The notes: generated from the letters alone by a model not told the origin. Numbered from the stretch's first letter, positions 35,620 to 46,493 are shown. The stretch is DNA of 64,000 bases from an uncultured Endomicrobiia bacterium (GCA_937936785.1 CALDDQ010000001.1:50402-114401); one strand, 5' to 3'. Numbers and translations: made by a program.

Positions 35620-37578
35620 ATGAAATTAAACTTAACCAAGAAAATTTTAGTTAAACATTTGTTTAATTCTATGGACTTACCAAAACCAGCAGAAGAAATT
35701 GCATTAAAAGTTGATCAAACACTTACACAAGATGCTACAGGTACACTTGCATATTTACAGTACGAAAATATTGTAGCCGATAGAAAAGATAAAAGAATAA
35801 AAACTAAACTATCAGTATCCTACGTTGATCACAACACACTTCAGCCTTCGTTTGAAAACAGTGATGATCATAAATATTTACAAACAGTAGCACAAAATTA
35901 TGGAATAATATTTTCTCCACCAGGGAACGGAATTTGTCATCAACTACACTTAGAAAATTTTTCAAAACCAGGAGAAATTTTAATTGGTTCAGATAGTCAT
36001 ACTCCAACATCTTCTGCAGTTGGAATGATAGCAATTGGTGTCGGAGGATTAGAAGTAGCATGCGTTCTTGCTGGTGAACCGTTATATATAAAAATGCCAA
36101 AAGTAGTAAATATTATACTAAAAGGTAAACTTAAGAAATGGGTTTCATCAAAAGATATAATTTTGTTTCTATTAAAAAAATTTACAGTTAAAGGTAATGC
36201 TAACAAAGTTTTTGAATTCACAGGAGAAGGAATAAAAACTTTATCTGTCTATGATCGTGCAACAATAACTAATATGGCTACAGAATTAGGTGTAACAACA
36301 TCAATTTTTCCTTCGGATGAAATTACAAAAGATTTTTTTGTCCGACAAGCAAGGTTAAAAGATTTTAAATTTTTATTCCCAGATAATAATTGTGAGTATG
36401 ATGAACAATATGAAATTGATTTGTCAAAAATTGAGCCATTAGTTGCAACTCCTCATTCTCCTGATAATGTTGTTTCTTTAAAAGAAATTGAAGGTTTGAA
36501 AGTTGATCAAGTGTGCATTGGAAGTTGCACAAATTCATCCTTAAAAGATATGATTTTTTTATGTAAAATTTTTTCTGATAAAAAAGTAAATAAAAATGTT
36601 TCTGCAGTTGTGAATCCCGGATCAAAACAGATATTATTAGTATTAGAAAAATTAGGATTGTTAAAAAATTTGTATTTAGCAGGATTTAGAATTATGGAAC
36701 CAACCTGTGGAGCATGTATCGGGCAAGGACAAGCACCAATTTCAGATGGAGTATCCGTTAGAACTTTTAATAGGAATTTCCAAGGACGATCTGGAACATT
36801 AGATGCAAAAGTTTATTTAACTTCAGTAGAAGTTGCTGCTGCAGCAGCTATGTTGGGAAAATTTGTTCAACTAAAAAAGTTAAAAAAATATCCTAAGTTC
36901 TCTTTACCAAAAAAGTTTTTTGTTTTAAAAAATGGATTCATTTATCCAAATAAAAAAACTATTGGAAAAACACCTATATTTTATGGACCAAATATTAAAC
37001 CTTTACCAAAATTTGGTCCATTGAATATAGAAATAAAACTTAAAGTAGCAAAAAAAATGCAAGATAATATTTCTACTGATGACATAATACCTGGTGGAAC
37101 AAAAATTTTATCTTTACGTTCTAACATACCTGCAATAAGTGAATATATTTTTAACAGAAAATATCCAGAACTAATAAAAAAGTTAAAAGATTATAAAACA
37201 AAATACTCAAAACTTTGTATAATAGCAGGGGAAAATTATGGACAGGGTTCTTCACGTGAACATGCTGCTATTGTTCAAAAATATAATGGGATTGAAGTTG
37301 TAATTGCGAAATCGTTTGCAAGGATACATAAAAGTAACCTTGTAAACTTTGGAATTTTACCTCTAGAGTTCGCTATTCAAAATGATTATGATAGAATTTC
37401 AGAAGACGATGAAATAGAAATCACAGATCTAATTAATCAGTTAAAAAATGGAATTTTAGAGATTAAGGTTTTGTATAAAAATATTATAATAAAAACTATA
37501 GCTGACTTAACAAATCGTGAAAAAGAAGTTATAATTGAAGGAGGAAGATTAAATTTTGTAAAAAAGAGTTGTGTTTAA
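35620..37578 (+). CDS. Aconitate hydratase, compact (Aquifex-type)
   Basis: The enzyme interconverts citrate and isocitrate using a [4Fe-4S] cluster. The 652 residues are shorter than E. coli AcnA or AcnB (about 870-890) and match the compact aconitase/homoaconitase-like group. Features are GIGVGGLEVACVLAGEPLYIKMPK, cluster cysteines in VCIGSCTNSS and EPTCGACIGQGQAP, RNFQGRSGTLDAKVYLTSVEVAAAAA, and the swivel-domain segments ISTDDIIPGGTKIL, GENYGQGSSREHAAI and AKSFARIHKSNLVNFGILPLEF. Homoaconitase or isopropylmalate isomerase are less likely because those are usually two separate subunits. No other TCA-cycle gene is in the window. Confidence 0.9.
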   Translation: MKLNLTKKILVKHLFNSMDLPKPAEEIALKVDQTLTQDATGTLAYLQYENIVADRKDKRIKTKLSVSYVDHNTLQPSFENSDDHKYLQTVAQNYGIIFSPPGNGICHQLHLENFSKPGEILIGSDSHTPTSSAVGMIAIGVGGLEVACVLAGEPLYIKMPKVVNIILKGKLKKWVSSKDIILFLLKKFTVKGNANKVFEFTGEGIKTLSVYDRATITNMATELGVTTSIFPSDEITKDFFVRQARLKDFKFLFPDNNCEYDEQYEIDLSKIEPLVATPHSPDNVVSLKEIEGLKVDQVCIGSCTNSSLKDMIFLCKIFSDKKVNKNVSAVVNPGSKQILLVLEKLGLLKNLYLAGFRIMEPTCGACIGQGQAPISDGVSVRTFNRNFQGRSGTLDAKVYLTSVEVAAAAAMLGKFVQLKKLKKYPKFSLPKKFFVLKNGFIYPNKKTIGKTPIFYGPNIKPLPKFGPLNIEIKLKVAKKMQDNISTDDIIPGGTKILSLRSNIPAISEYIFNRKYPELIKKLKDYKTKYSKLCIIAGENYGQGSSREHAAIVQKYNGIEVVIAKSFARIHKSNLVNFGILPLEFAIQNDYDRISEDDEIEITDLINQLKNGILEIKVLYKNIIIKTIADLTNREKEVIIEGGRLNFVKKSCV

Positions 37579-37588
37579 TATTCTGTTT

Positions 37589-38221
37589 ATGAAAAGAAAA
37601 AAAGGTATTTTCATAGTTTTTGAGGGACCGGAAGGGTCGGGGAAAACTACACAAATAAAATTATTGGCAAAATATTTTAAAAAAAGAAGATATAAGTTTG
37701 TTTTGACTCGAGAACCAGGTGGGACAAAAGTTGCTGAAAAAGTTAGAAAAATAATTTTAACTACAGGAAATATAATTTCACCTTTGACAGAACTTCTATT
37801 ATATGAGTCATCCAGGTCACAACATGTAGATGAAATTATAAAACCTAATCTTGAAAAAGGTAAAATTGTTATTTCGGACAGATTTTCTGATGCGTCAATT
37901 GCGTATCAAGGTTATGGTCGTGGAATTGATATTAAACTTGTAGAACAATTAAACAATATTGCAACTTATGGTATCAAACCAGATATTACAATTTTGTTAG
38001 ACATTTCTGTGGAGGAAGGATTATCCAGAATTCAGAATAATAGAAAAAAAATTGATCGGTTAGAACAGGAAAAAATCGATTTTCACAAAAAAATACGTTT
38101 TGGGTATTTGCAACTGGCAAAAAAAAGAAATAACATCATAAAGATTAATGTTGAAGATAAAGATAAGTTAGTTATTCATAAAGAAATTTTAAACATAATA
38201 AAAAATAGATTAAAATTATGA
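37589..38221 (+). CDS. tmk: Thymidylate kinase
   Basis: The enzyme phosphorylates dTMP to dTDP. The 210 residues have the P-loop FEGPEGSGKTTQ, the substrate/DR-motif LTREPGGTKVAEKVR, LLYESSRSQHVDEIIKPNLEKGKIVISDRFSDASIAYQGYGRG (with the DRF/Y-type motif) and ITILLDISVEEGLSRI. ATG 37589 yields the normal family N-terminus; GTG 37571 inside the aconitase gene is less likely. The end overlaps the holB start by four bases (ATGA). This heads the tmk-holB-ricT order found in many bacteria. Confidence 0.94.
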   Translation: MKRKKGIFIVFEGPEGSGKTTQIKLLAKYFKKRRYKFVLTREPGGTKVAEKVRKIILTTGNIISPLTELLLYESSRSQHVDEIIKPNLEKGKIVISDRFSDASIAYQGYGRGIDIKLVEQLNNIATYGIKPDITILLDISVEEGLSRIQNNRKKIDRLEQEKIDFHKKIRFGYLQLAKKRNNIIKINVEDKDKLVIHKEILNIIKNRLKL

Positions 38222-39132
38222 GTTTAAAAAATGTTTTGGGACATAATAATGCTATAAAAATTTTAAAGAATGAGATTAAAACAAATTCTGTAAAACATTC
38301 TTATATTTTTCATGGGATAAAAGGTGTTGGAAAAAAATTTACTGCAATACAATTTGCGAAGGTTTTATTTTGTCAAAACAGACAAAAATTAGACTGTTGT
38401 GATAAATGTAATTCGTGTACAAAAATTGATAAACAAACATATCCTGATGTTACAATAGTAGATTTTAATTTTCAAGCTAATTTTTTAGAAGAAAAAATAG
38501 AACAACAAAAAGTTATTAAAATTGATGTTATACGTGAAGTTCAGCGATTGGCAAGTTTAACTTCCTATTCAGGGATACAGAAAGTTTTTATAATAGATTC
38601 TGCAGAAACTATGCAACGTCACGCAGCCAATTCTTTACTCAAAATATTAGAAGAACCACCAAAAAATTGTATTTTTATCTTAATTTCAACTGGATTAGGA
38701 ATGTTACCAAAAACAATTTTATCACGATGTGAACTAATAAAATTTTTGCCTTTAAATATTCAACAGTTAAAATCTATAGCTGCAGACAAGTTAGATGTAA
38801 TATATGAAAATTCATTTGGTTCTATTGAAAATATTTCTTACTTAGAAAAAATTATTGCTAATTTTGAAATCAATAATTTAAAAAACATATCTTATCAACA
38901 AATTCAAACTTTGTCTGATGAACTATCTAAGGACAAAGAACTAACAAAGTTTTTTATGTTTTACTTAATAGAAAAGATGATAAAAAAAATGGTTTATGAC
39001 AAATCAGAATCTTTATTTGATTATTTGGAACAATTTATAAAGTATTATCACCTTGTAGAATATAATCTTGATTTAAAATTGTTTTTAGATACAATTTTAA
39101 CAAATGCGAGAATTTTATGGAACAAAAATTAA
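38218..39132 (+). CDS. holB: DNA polymerase III delta' (clamp loader) subunit
   Basis: The 304 residues match the delta' subunit of the clamp loader, which opens the sliding clamp with delta and gamma/tau. HSYIFHGIKGVGKKFTAIQFAKVLFC is the P-loop region, CCDKCNSCTKIDKQTYPDV the zinc module, and IIDSAETMQRHAANSLLKILEEPPKNCIFILIST the SRC-like and Walker B segment, followed by LSRCELIKF with the SRC motif as SRCE. As usual in delta' the P-loop seems altered (GVGKKF). It overlaps tmk by four bases and ricT by 16 bases. Confidence 0.92.
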   Translation: MSLKNVLGHNNAIKILKNEIKTNSVKHSYIFHGIKGVGKKFTAIQFAKVLFCQNRQKLDCCDKCNSCTKIDKQTYPDVTIVDFNFQANFLEEKIEQQKVIKIDVIREVQRLASLTSYSGIQKVFIIDSAETMQRHAANSLLKILEEPPKNCIFILISTGLGMLPKTILSRCELIKFLPLNIQQLKSIAADKLDVIYENSFGSIENISYLEKIIANFEINNLKNISYQQIQTLSDELSKDKELTKFFMFYLIEKMIKKMVYDKSESLFDYLEQFIKYYHLVEYNLDLKLFLDTILTNARILWNKN

Positions 39133-39986
39133 TTGCAGAACTTGATTTAGATGGCCAAAAGATTTTAGGAGAAAACAATAAAGGAATAGATCTAAAAGTT
39201 GGTGAACAAGTTGTTGTTTTTATAGACAATTCTTATTCAATTGCTACAATAATCTCTGAAGAAAAAATGATGGATAAAAATAACAAAAAAATATTTAACA
39301 TAATAAGAAAAGTTTCTGCACAAGACTTACAACGTTTAAAAGATAATAAGATAAGTGAGCAAGAAGTTTTAAAAACTTTGTCATCCAAAGTGCATAATTA
39401 TGAATTATCTATAAAAATAGTTTCAGTAAAATATTCTTTTGATAAAAGTAAACTCTTTGTTTATTACACTTCTGACTCTCATGTAGATTTTAGAAATTTT
39501 GTTAAAGAAATGGCACATAAACTTAAAACAAGAATACAAATGATACAAATTGGTCCAAGAGATGAAACAAAGTTGTTGGGTGGAATTGGTGTATGTGGAA
39601 ATATTCTTTGTTGTAAAAGATGGTTAAAAAAGTTTGAATCTATTAGTGTTGAAATGGCAAAAACACAACAGTTATCACTAAACATTCCAAAACTTTCAGG
39701 TGTGTGTAATAGATTAAAATGTTGTTTGAGTTATGAACTTGATTTCTATAATGAATGTATAAAAAAAATGCCAAAGTTAGGTACAAAAGTAAAAACTCCA
39801 GATGGTGAAGGTAAAGTAGTTTCATTAGATTGTATAAAAGAATCTGTTTCTGTCTCAATACCTTTAGATGAAGGCGAATCTGTAACAAAAAACTTTCCTG
39901 TTTCTCAAATAGAATTTTCTCTTGTTAATAAGTTGAAACAAACCGTTGGGTTAGATAAAAAATATTCTTCAAAAAAATTAAAATGA
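39117..39986 (+). CDS. ricT: PSP1-domain protein RicT (YaaT-like)
   Basis: The 289 residues match the PSP1 family, which includes Bacillus RicT (YaaT), part of a Y-complex that promotes RNase Y-dependent mRNA maturation. The family block is SSKVHNYELSIKIVSVKYSFDKSKLFVYYTSDSHVDFRNFVKEMAHKLKTRIQMIQIGPRDETKLLGGIGVCGNILCCKRWL. The cysteines in CCKRWL and LKCCLSYE fit the iron-sulfur-binding cysteines reported for the Ric complex. RicA and RicF homologues were not seen in this window. Gene order tmk-holB-ricT-metG is conserved widely. It overlaps both neighbours (16 and 4 bases). Confidence 0.9.
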   Translation: MEQKLIAELDLDGQKILGENNKGIDLKVGEQVVVFIDNSYSIATIISEEKMMDKNNKKIFNIIRKVSAQDLQRLKDNKISEQEVLKTLSSKVHNYELSIKIVSVKYSFDKSKLFVYYTSDSHVDFRNFVKEMAHKLKTRIQMIQIGPRDETKLLGGIGVCGNILCCKRWLKKFESISVEMAKTQQLSLNIPKLSGVCNRLKCCLSYELDFYNECIKKMPKLGTKVKTPDGEGKVVSLDCIKESVSVSIPLDEGESVTKNFPVSQIEFSLVNKLKQTVGLDKKYSSKKLK

Positions 39987-41497
39987 AAAAATTTTATATT
40001 ACTACTCCTATTTATTATGTAAACGATCTGCCACACATAGGTCATACTTATACCACAATACTAGCAGATGTTATTTCTAGATATTACGAATTTTTAGGAC
40101 TCGAAAATTATATGTTAACAGGAACAGATGAACATGCAACAAAAATTTTAGAAATTGCGAACAAAAATGGTATAGAACCAAAAAAATATTGTGATGAAGT
40201 TGTTCTTCAGTGGAAAAATACGTGGAAAAGTTTGGATATAAAATATAGTCGATTTATTAGAACTACAGATATTGATCATATAAGTACTGTCAAAAAAGTT
40301 TTAACAATATTAAATGAAAATGGTGATATTTATAAATCTAATTATGAAGGATTATACTGTATTCACTGCGAAAAGTTTATTTCACAGGAAGATTTAATAG
40401 ATGGTAAATGTCCTGACCATAATGTGGAACCCAAAAAATATCAGGAAGAAAATTATTTTTTTAAACTATCAAAATATAAAGAAAAGATTGTTTCTGCAAT
40501 AGAATCTGATGAGATAAAAATTATACCTCAAACACGTAAAAACGAAGTTTTAGGTAAATTAGCACTAAAATTAGATGATATCAGTATATCAAGAAAAAGA
40601 TCTGCTTGGGGCATACAACTTCCTTTTGATCAACAACAAACAACTTATGTTTGGATTGATGCTTTAATAAACTATTTGTCTGGTGTGGATTATTTTAAAT
40701 TATCTAATAATAAGTTAAAAACAACCTTTTGGCCAGCAGACCTGCAGTTAATGGCAAAAGATATTTTGTGGTTTCATGCCGTAATTTGGACAGGTATATT
40801 GATGGCAATTAAAGCTGAGTTGCCTAAAAAACTTTATGTACATGGTTTCTTTACTGTCAATGGACAAAAAATGTCAAAAACAATTGGGAATGTCATAAAA
40901 CCAAAAGAATTAATTGATATTTTTGGGGTTGATGCTACAAGACTATTGTTAATTTATAACATTGTATCAGGAGTTGATGGTGATTTTTCTATAAGTTCTT
41001 TAGTAGAAAAATATAATCAATTATTAGCTAACAATTTAGGCAATCTTGTTTCAAGAACTTTTGCTATGTTAAAAAAATATTTTGACAACAAACTAAAAAC
41101 CTTACCTGCTTCAGATGAATGTATAAATAAAATTGTTTTTTATAAAAAGAATTATGTCTCTTCTATGGAAAATGTAGAACTAAACAAAGTGATAGAAAAT
41201 ATTTTTGAAATTTCAAGTTTTGCAAATAAATATATTCAAAATAAAACCCCGTGGCTATTAGCAAAAAATGGACAAATGAATCAATTAAAACAAGTTATGT
41301 CTGACCTTTTGTATTACATAAAAGCTACTGCGTTGCTGTTGTTACCTGTGATGCCTCAAACTTCACAAAAAATTTTACAGTTATATAACGAAAATCTTTG
41401 TTTAAACATTGAATTTCAAAAGTTAGTTCTAGAAAACAAAATAAATATATTTTCAGAAAATTTTAACGATGCAGAAATTTTGTTCAAAAAAATATAA
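39983..41497 (+). CDS. metG: Methionyl-tRNA synthetase, short form
   Basis: The 504-residue class I synthetase charges tRNA-Met. HIGH is seen in LPHIGHTYTTILADVISRYY and KMSKS as KMSKT in NGQKMSKTIGNVIKPKELID; the zinc knuckle is YCIHCEKF...GKCPDHN. It lacks the C-terminal EMAP/Arc1p-like dimer domain found in E. coli MetG (677 residues), which is normal for the shorter bacterial form. The start shares four bases with the ricT stop (ATGA) and its end overlaps the radical SAM gene by 29 bases. Confidence 0.96.
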   Translation: MKKFYITTPIYYVNDLPHIGHTYTTILADVISRYYEFLGLENYMLTGTDEHATKILEIANKNGIEPKKYCDEVVLQWKNTWKSLDIKYSRFIRTTDIDHISTVKKVLTILNENGDIYKSNYEGLYCIHCEKFISQEDLIDGKCPDHNVEPKKYQEENYFFKLSKYKEKIVSAIESDEIKIIPQTRKNEVLGKLALKLDDISISRKRSAWGIQLPFDQQQTTYVWIDALINYLSGVDYFKLSNNKLKTTFWPADLQLMAKDILWFHAVIWTGILMAIKAELPKKLYVHGFFTVNGQKMSKTIGNVIKPKELIDIFGVDATRLLLIYNIVSGVDGDFSISSLVEKYNQLLANNLGNLVSRTFAMLKKYFDNKLKTLPASDECINKIVFYKKNYVSSMENVELNKVIENIFEISSFANKYIQNKTPWLLAKNGQMNQLKQVMSDLLYYIKATALLLLPVMPQTSQKILQLYNENLCLNIEFQKLVLENKINIFSENFNDAEILFKKI

Positions 41498-42104
41498 TAT
41501 TTTATATCCATATAAAAAAAAGTTATATCTTAACATTACAAACCGTTGTCCTATAAAATGTAGTTATTGTATTAAGTATAAATGGCAGTGGAAATTTAGA
41601 AGCCACTATTTGAAATTAGCTAAAGAACCATCGTTTAAAGAAATAATTCTTTTACTATCAAAGTATAATATTAACAAGTATAAGGAAATAGTTTTTTGTG
41701 GTTATGGAGAACCTTTTATGCGTTTTTATTTACTAAAAAAAGTTGCTCAATGGATAAAGAAAAATTATCCTAAAACAAAAATTCGTGTTAACACAAATGG
41801 TCTGGGAAATGTTATAAATAAACAAAATGTTTGTAAAAGTTTAAATAAAATTATCGACACCATTTCTGTATCTTTTAATGCGCATAATGAAACTGTTTAC
41901 TCAAAACTTCACAAAACAAAAATTAGTCGTCCTCTGCAAAAAATAATAGGTTTTATTAAAAATTGTAAAAAATATGTAAACAATGTTACCATAACAACAA
42001 TTCAACATCCTTTAATTGACAAAGAAAAGATAAAATCAACTGCTAAAAAATTAGGTGTAAACTTTAGAAACCGAAAGTATTTAAATCAATACGAACCAAA
42101 ATAA
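41469..42104 (+). CDS. Radical SAM protein, TatD-linked type
   Basis: The 211 residues begin with a compact radical SAM core: Cys27, Cys31 and Cys34 (C-x3-C-x2-C in RCPIKCSYC) bind the [4Fe-4S] cluster that cleaves S-adenosylmethionine. LYLNITNRC, then VFCGYGEPFMRFYLLKKVAQWIKK, and TNGLGNV and ISVSFNAHNETVYSKL are typical of a short radical SAM group often encoded beside tatD. TatD is absent here; metG lies directly upstream with a 29-base overlap. The substrate is unknown and no SPASM-type extra cysteines are seen. Confidence in the radical SAM fold is high; the subgroup is from memory. Confidence 0.8.
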   Translation: MQKFCSKKYNILYPYKKKLYLNITNRCPIKCSYCIKYKWQWKFRSHYLKLAKEPSFKEIILLLSKYNINKYKEIVFCGYGEPFMRFYLLKKVAQWIKKNYPKTKIRVNTNGLGNVINKQNVCKSLNKIIDTISVSFNAHNETVYSKLHKTKISRPLQKIIGFIKNCKKYVNNVTITTIQHPLIDKEKIKSTAKKLGVNFRNRKYLNQYEPK

Positions 42105-42117
42105 AAATTACATTTTT

Positions 42118-44016
42118 ATGCCATATCATCTTTTACCAAAAAAAATATTAAGTTTGGTATACTATAATTATGATGATTTTATGATTTTTGAAACAAATAA
42201 ATTTGATCGTGAAAATTATCTTAGTTACATATTTATAAAACCATACAAAACTATAATTGTTAACGACATAAACAAAATAAAAATTCTATTTAAACAATTA
42301 GATTATTATCTTGAAAGAAATTTTTATGTAGCAGGATTTTTTTCATATGAACTCGGTTATTGTTTAGATTTCAATAGATCAACAAAATTTTCAAAACACA
42401 CAGATTGTCCTTATGCATTTTTTAATATATATAAACAAGTCACAGTATTTAATCATAATACAGGAAGATTTATAAAAAATAATGTTTTAGAAAATAAAAA
42501 TAATAAAACATTAAAAGACAAAAACACATCGTTTGATATTTATAATTTAGAATTAAATACAAACTATCCTGAATATGCAAAAAATGTTAATAAAATTAAA
42601 AAATATATCGTTGCAGGAGATACTTATCAGGTAAATTATACAATAAAATATAAATTTAACTTTGTAGGAAATGAATTAACTTTTTATAACCAACTTAAAA
42701 AAAATCAACAAGTAGAATATTCATGTATTATAAAAAACAAACATTTCAGTATCTTATCCTTTTCGCCAGAATTGTTTTTTAGAAGAAAGAATAATTTAAT
42801 AATTGTCCAGCCAATGAAAGGTACTATTGTAAGAAATAAAAATAAAAAAGATATTGAACAAAGAAAATTTTTGTTTAACAGTTTAAAAAATAGAAGTGAA
42901 AATTTAATGATAGTTGATCTACTAAGAAATGATTTAGGGAAAATTTCAAAAACAGGTTCTGTAAAATTAGAAAATATGTTTTACATAAAAAAGTATAAAA
43001 CTTTATTTCAAATGGTATCCACAATTAAATCAAAGTTAAAAAAAAATATTAATACATTCAAACTTTTTAACGCAATTTTTCCTTCGGGATCTGTTATTGG
43101 TGCACCAAAAATAAGAACAATGGAAATTATTCGCGAAATAGAACCTGAACCAAGAGGTGTTTATACTGGTGCATTAGGTTTTTTCAAATCACGAAATGAA
43201 GCTGTTTTTAATGTCGCAATAAGAACTATTTTTATAAAAAATAATAATGCAGAACTTGGAATAGGAAGTGCTATAGTTTTCGATTCTAACACAAAAAATG
43301 AATTTCAAGAATGTAAACTTAAATCAAATTTTTTTAACAAAAACAATAAATTCAAAAAATTTAATCTCATAGAGACCGTCCTTTGGGATAAAAACATTTT
43401 AGATGATCAAGTATCACAAAATGGTTTTTTTCTTCTAAAATATCATTTACAGCGATTACAAAAGTCTGCAGAATATTTTAACTTTCAGTTTGATAAATCT
43501 TTAATAGAAAAAGAATTAAAAAATACTTGCCAAAAACTTAACAAAAAATTTAAATATAAAATTAAAATTCTATTATCAAAAAATGGTAATTATAAAATAT
43601 TTGCAAAAAGAATTATTCAAAGTAATAATAATCTTAAAAAAATAATTCTATCTAATAAAATTGTAAATAACAGTAATATATTTTTATACCATAAAACTAC
43701 TAATAGAAATTTTTATGATAATGAATATATAAAATATAAAAAACAAGGTTATTTTGATGTTTTATTTAAAAATCAAAAAAATCAAATCACAGAAACTTCA
43801 AGAGCAAATATATTTTTAGAAGTTGATGGAAATCTAATAACTCCAGCAAAATCTTGTGGTTTGCTGGAAGGAACTTATAGAAGATTTATTTTAGAAACAA
43901 AAAAAAATGTTTTTCAAAAAAATATTTATGAAAAAGATTTGTATAACGCAGAAAACATATTTGTAACAAATTCTGTAATCGGAATTAAAAAAGTTCAGAT
44001 AGAAAAAAATTTGTAA
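42118..44016 (+). CDS. Fused aminodeoxychorismate synthase component I (PabB) and lyase (PabC)
   Basis: The 632-residue protein joins two steps toward p-aminobenzoate for folate. Residues about 1-425 are the chorismate-binding domain: QPMKGTIVR with the lysine typical of PabB rather than TrpE, NRSENLMIVDLLRNDLGKI, FPSGSVIGAPKIRTMEIIREIEPEPRGVYTGALGF and FNVAIRTI. Residues about 430-632 are a class IV aminotransferase-fold lyase (HKTTNRNFYDNEYIKYK with the PLP lysine region, and ITETSRANIFLEVDGNLITPAKSCGLLEGTYRR). Component II (PabA amidotransferase) is not in the window. It is followed by the rRNA operon promoters. Confidence 0.9.
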   Translation: MPYHLLPKKILSLVYYNYDDFMIFETNKFDRENYLSYIFIKPYKTIIVNDINKIKILFKQLDYYLERNFYVAGFFSYELGYCLDFNRSTKFSKHTDCPYAFFNIYKQVTVFNHNTGRFIKNNVLENKNNKTLKDKNTSFDIYNLELNTNYPEYAKNVNKIKKYIVAGDTYQVNYTIKYKFNFVGNELTFYNQLKKNQQVEYSCIIKNKHFSILSFSPELFFRRKNNLIIVQPMKGTIVRNKNKKDIEQRKFLFNSLKNRSENLMIVDLLRNDLGKISKTGSVKLENMFYIKKYKTLFQMVSTIKSKLKKNINTFKLFNAIFPSGSVIGAPKIRTMEIIREIEPEPRGVYTGALGFFKSRNEAVFNVAIRTIFIKNNNAELGIGSAIVFDSNTKNEFQECKLKSNFFNKNNKFKKFNLIETVLWDKNILDDQVSQNGFFLLKYHLQRLQKSAEYFNFQFDKSLIEKELKNTCQKLNKKFKYKIKILLSKNGNYKIFAKRIIQSNNNLKKIILSNKIVNNSNIFLYHKTTNRNFYDNEYIKYKKQGYFDVLFKNQKNQITETSRANIFLEVDGNLITPAKSCGLLEGTYRRFILETKKNVFQKNIYEKDLYNAENIFVTNSVIGIKKVQIEKNL

Positions 44017-44021
44017 ACATC

Positions 44022-44050
44022 TTGACAAACAATTTTTAATATAATATACT
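44022..44050 (+). promoter_or_regulatory. rRNA promoter P1
   Basis: TTGACA (44022-44027) and TATACT (44045-44050) are exactly 17 bases apart, close to the sigma-70 consensus. It is the upstream of two tandem promoters. Confidence 0.8.
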
Positions 44051-44122
44051 ATGAAGACAAAGAGGTTTTACCTTGTAAAGATTGTGAATTGGTTTGCAAT
44101 GGAAAAAAATTTATGGAACCTC

Positions 44123-44151
44123 TTGACAAAAAAAAAATAATTTAATATATT
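44123..44151 (+). promoter_or_regulatory. rRNA promoter P2
   Basis: TTGACA (44123-44128) and TATATT (44146-44151) are exactly 17 bases apart. The -35 element overlaps the 3' arm of a potential hairpin in the P1 transcript. Confidence 0.78.
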
Positions 44152-44221
44152 TCCAAAAACAGTAGTTAAGAACATGCGGTTTTTTTTAATAAATTTTGTA
44201 AGGTTGTAGTTTTATCTATTT

Positions 44222-44233
44222 TGTTCTTTGAAA
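44222..44233 (+). promoter_or_regulatory. boxA antitermination element
   Basis: TGTTCTTTGAAA matches the bacterial rrn boxA. A second copy, TGTTCTTTGATA, lies upstream of 23S at 46432-46443. Confidence 0.65.
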
Positions 44234-44270
44234 CAAAAAGTTTTTGATTCTAATGCTAGGAATTTTGAAT

Positions 44271-44293
44271 CACACATTTAATTCGCGATTCAA
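44271..44293 (+). repeat. 16S processing stem, 5' arm
   Basis: The 23 bases are the exact reverse complement of 46002-46024 after 16S, forming a perfect RNase III type stem around the 16S gene. Confidence 0.9.
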
Positions 44294-44326
44294 AAAATAA
44301 TACAAGCTTTTCAAAAAATTTATTTT

Positions 44327-45952
<1,626 letters not shown>

Positions 45953-46001
45953 TTAAAGAGTATTTGAAGCTTGTTTTAAAGCCGTAGGTTAAACTATGGT
46001 A

Positions 46002-46024
46002 TTGAATCGCGAATTAAATGTGTG
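46002..46024 (+). repeat. 16S processing stem, 3' arm
   Basis: Exact reverse complement of 44271-44293. Confidence 0.9.
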
Positions 46025-46112
46025 GACCCTTATCTGAAAACGCTTTTTTTGCTGATTATTGTTGTTACTACATAACAAGTGTACTAAATATTCAGTAGCA
46101 ACAATAGACTGA

Positions 46113-46186
46113 GGGCCCATAGCTCAGCTGGTTAGAGCGTGCCCCTGATAAGGGCAAGGTGGGTGGTTCGATTCCACTTGGGCCCA
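46113..46186 (+). tRNA. tRNA-Ile (anticodon GAT)
   Basis: 74 bases in the 16S-23S spacer with acceptor GGGCCCA/TGGGCCC, discriminator A, and anticodon loop CTGATAA. No CCA is encoded. tRNA-Ile plus tRNA-Ala is the common spacer pair. Confidence 0.95.
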
Positions 46187-46280
46187 TTTTAATAAGATGG
46201 GAATATCTATGTTGTTAATTTGTGGAATAATTTTTTAGTAGCCATTATTAACTACTAAATTCTAACTTTTGTTATTTTCA

Positions 46281-46355
46281 GGGGACGTAGTTCAGTGGGA
46301 GAACATCCGGTTTGCACCCGGGAGGTCAGGGGTTCAAATCCCCTCGTCTCCACCA
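46281..46355 (+). tRNA. tRNA-Ala (anticodon TGC)
   Basis: 75 bases including an encoded 3' CCA, with acceptor GGGGACG/CGTCTCC (one G-U), anticodon loop TTTGCAC and T arm AGGGG-TTCAAAT-CCCCT. It is the only tRNA in the window whose CCA is in the DNA. Confidence 0.95.
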
Positions 46356-46431
46356 GATTAATTATTAGTTTTTGGTCTATAGTTTTTTAGAGCATTGTGT
46401 TCAAAAAAACTATAAATTAAGAATTAAGAAT

Positions 46432-46443
46432 TGTTCTTTGATA
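46432..46443 (+). promoter_or_regulatory. boxA-like element before 23S
   Basis: TGTTCTTTGATA, one base different from the boxA in front of 16S, about 50 bases before the 23S start. Confidence 0.55.
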
Positions 46444-46493
46444 TAAATAGCTGATTTTAATAATAACCTGACCATTAAAAAGTGATATGAAAT

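Larger units (their letters stand above)
44017..44326 (+). other. rRNA operon promoter and leader region
   Basis: This 310-base region holds no gene. It carries two tandem promoters, a possible leader hairpin (44060-44070 with 44114-44124), a boxA antitermination site and the 5' arm of the 16S processing stem, each listed separately. Confidence 0.85.
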
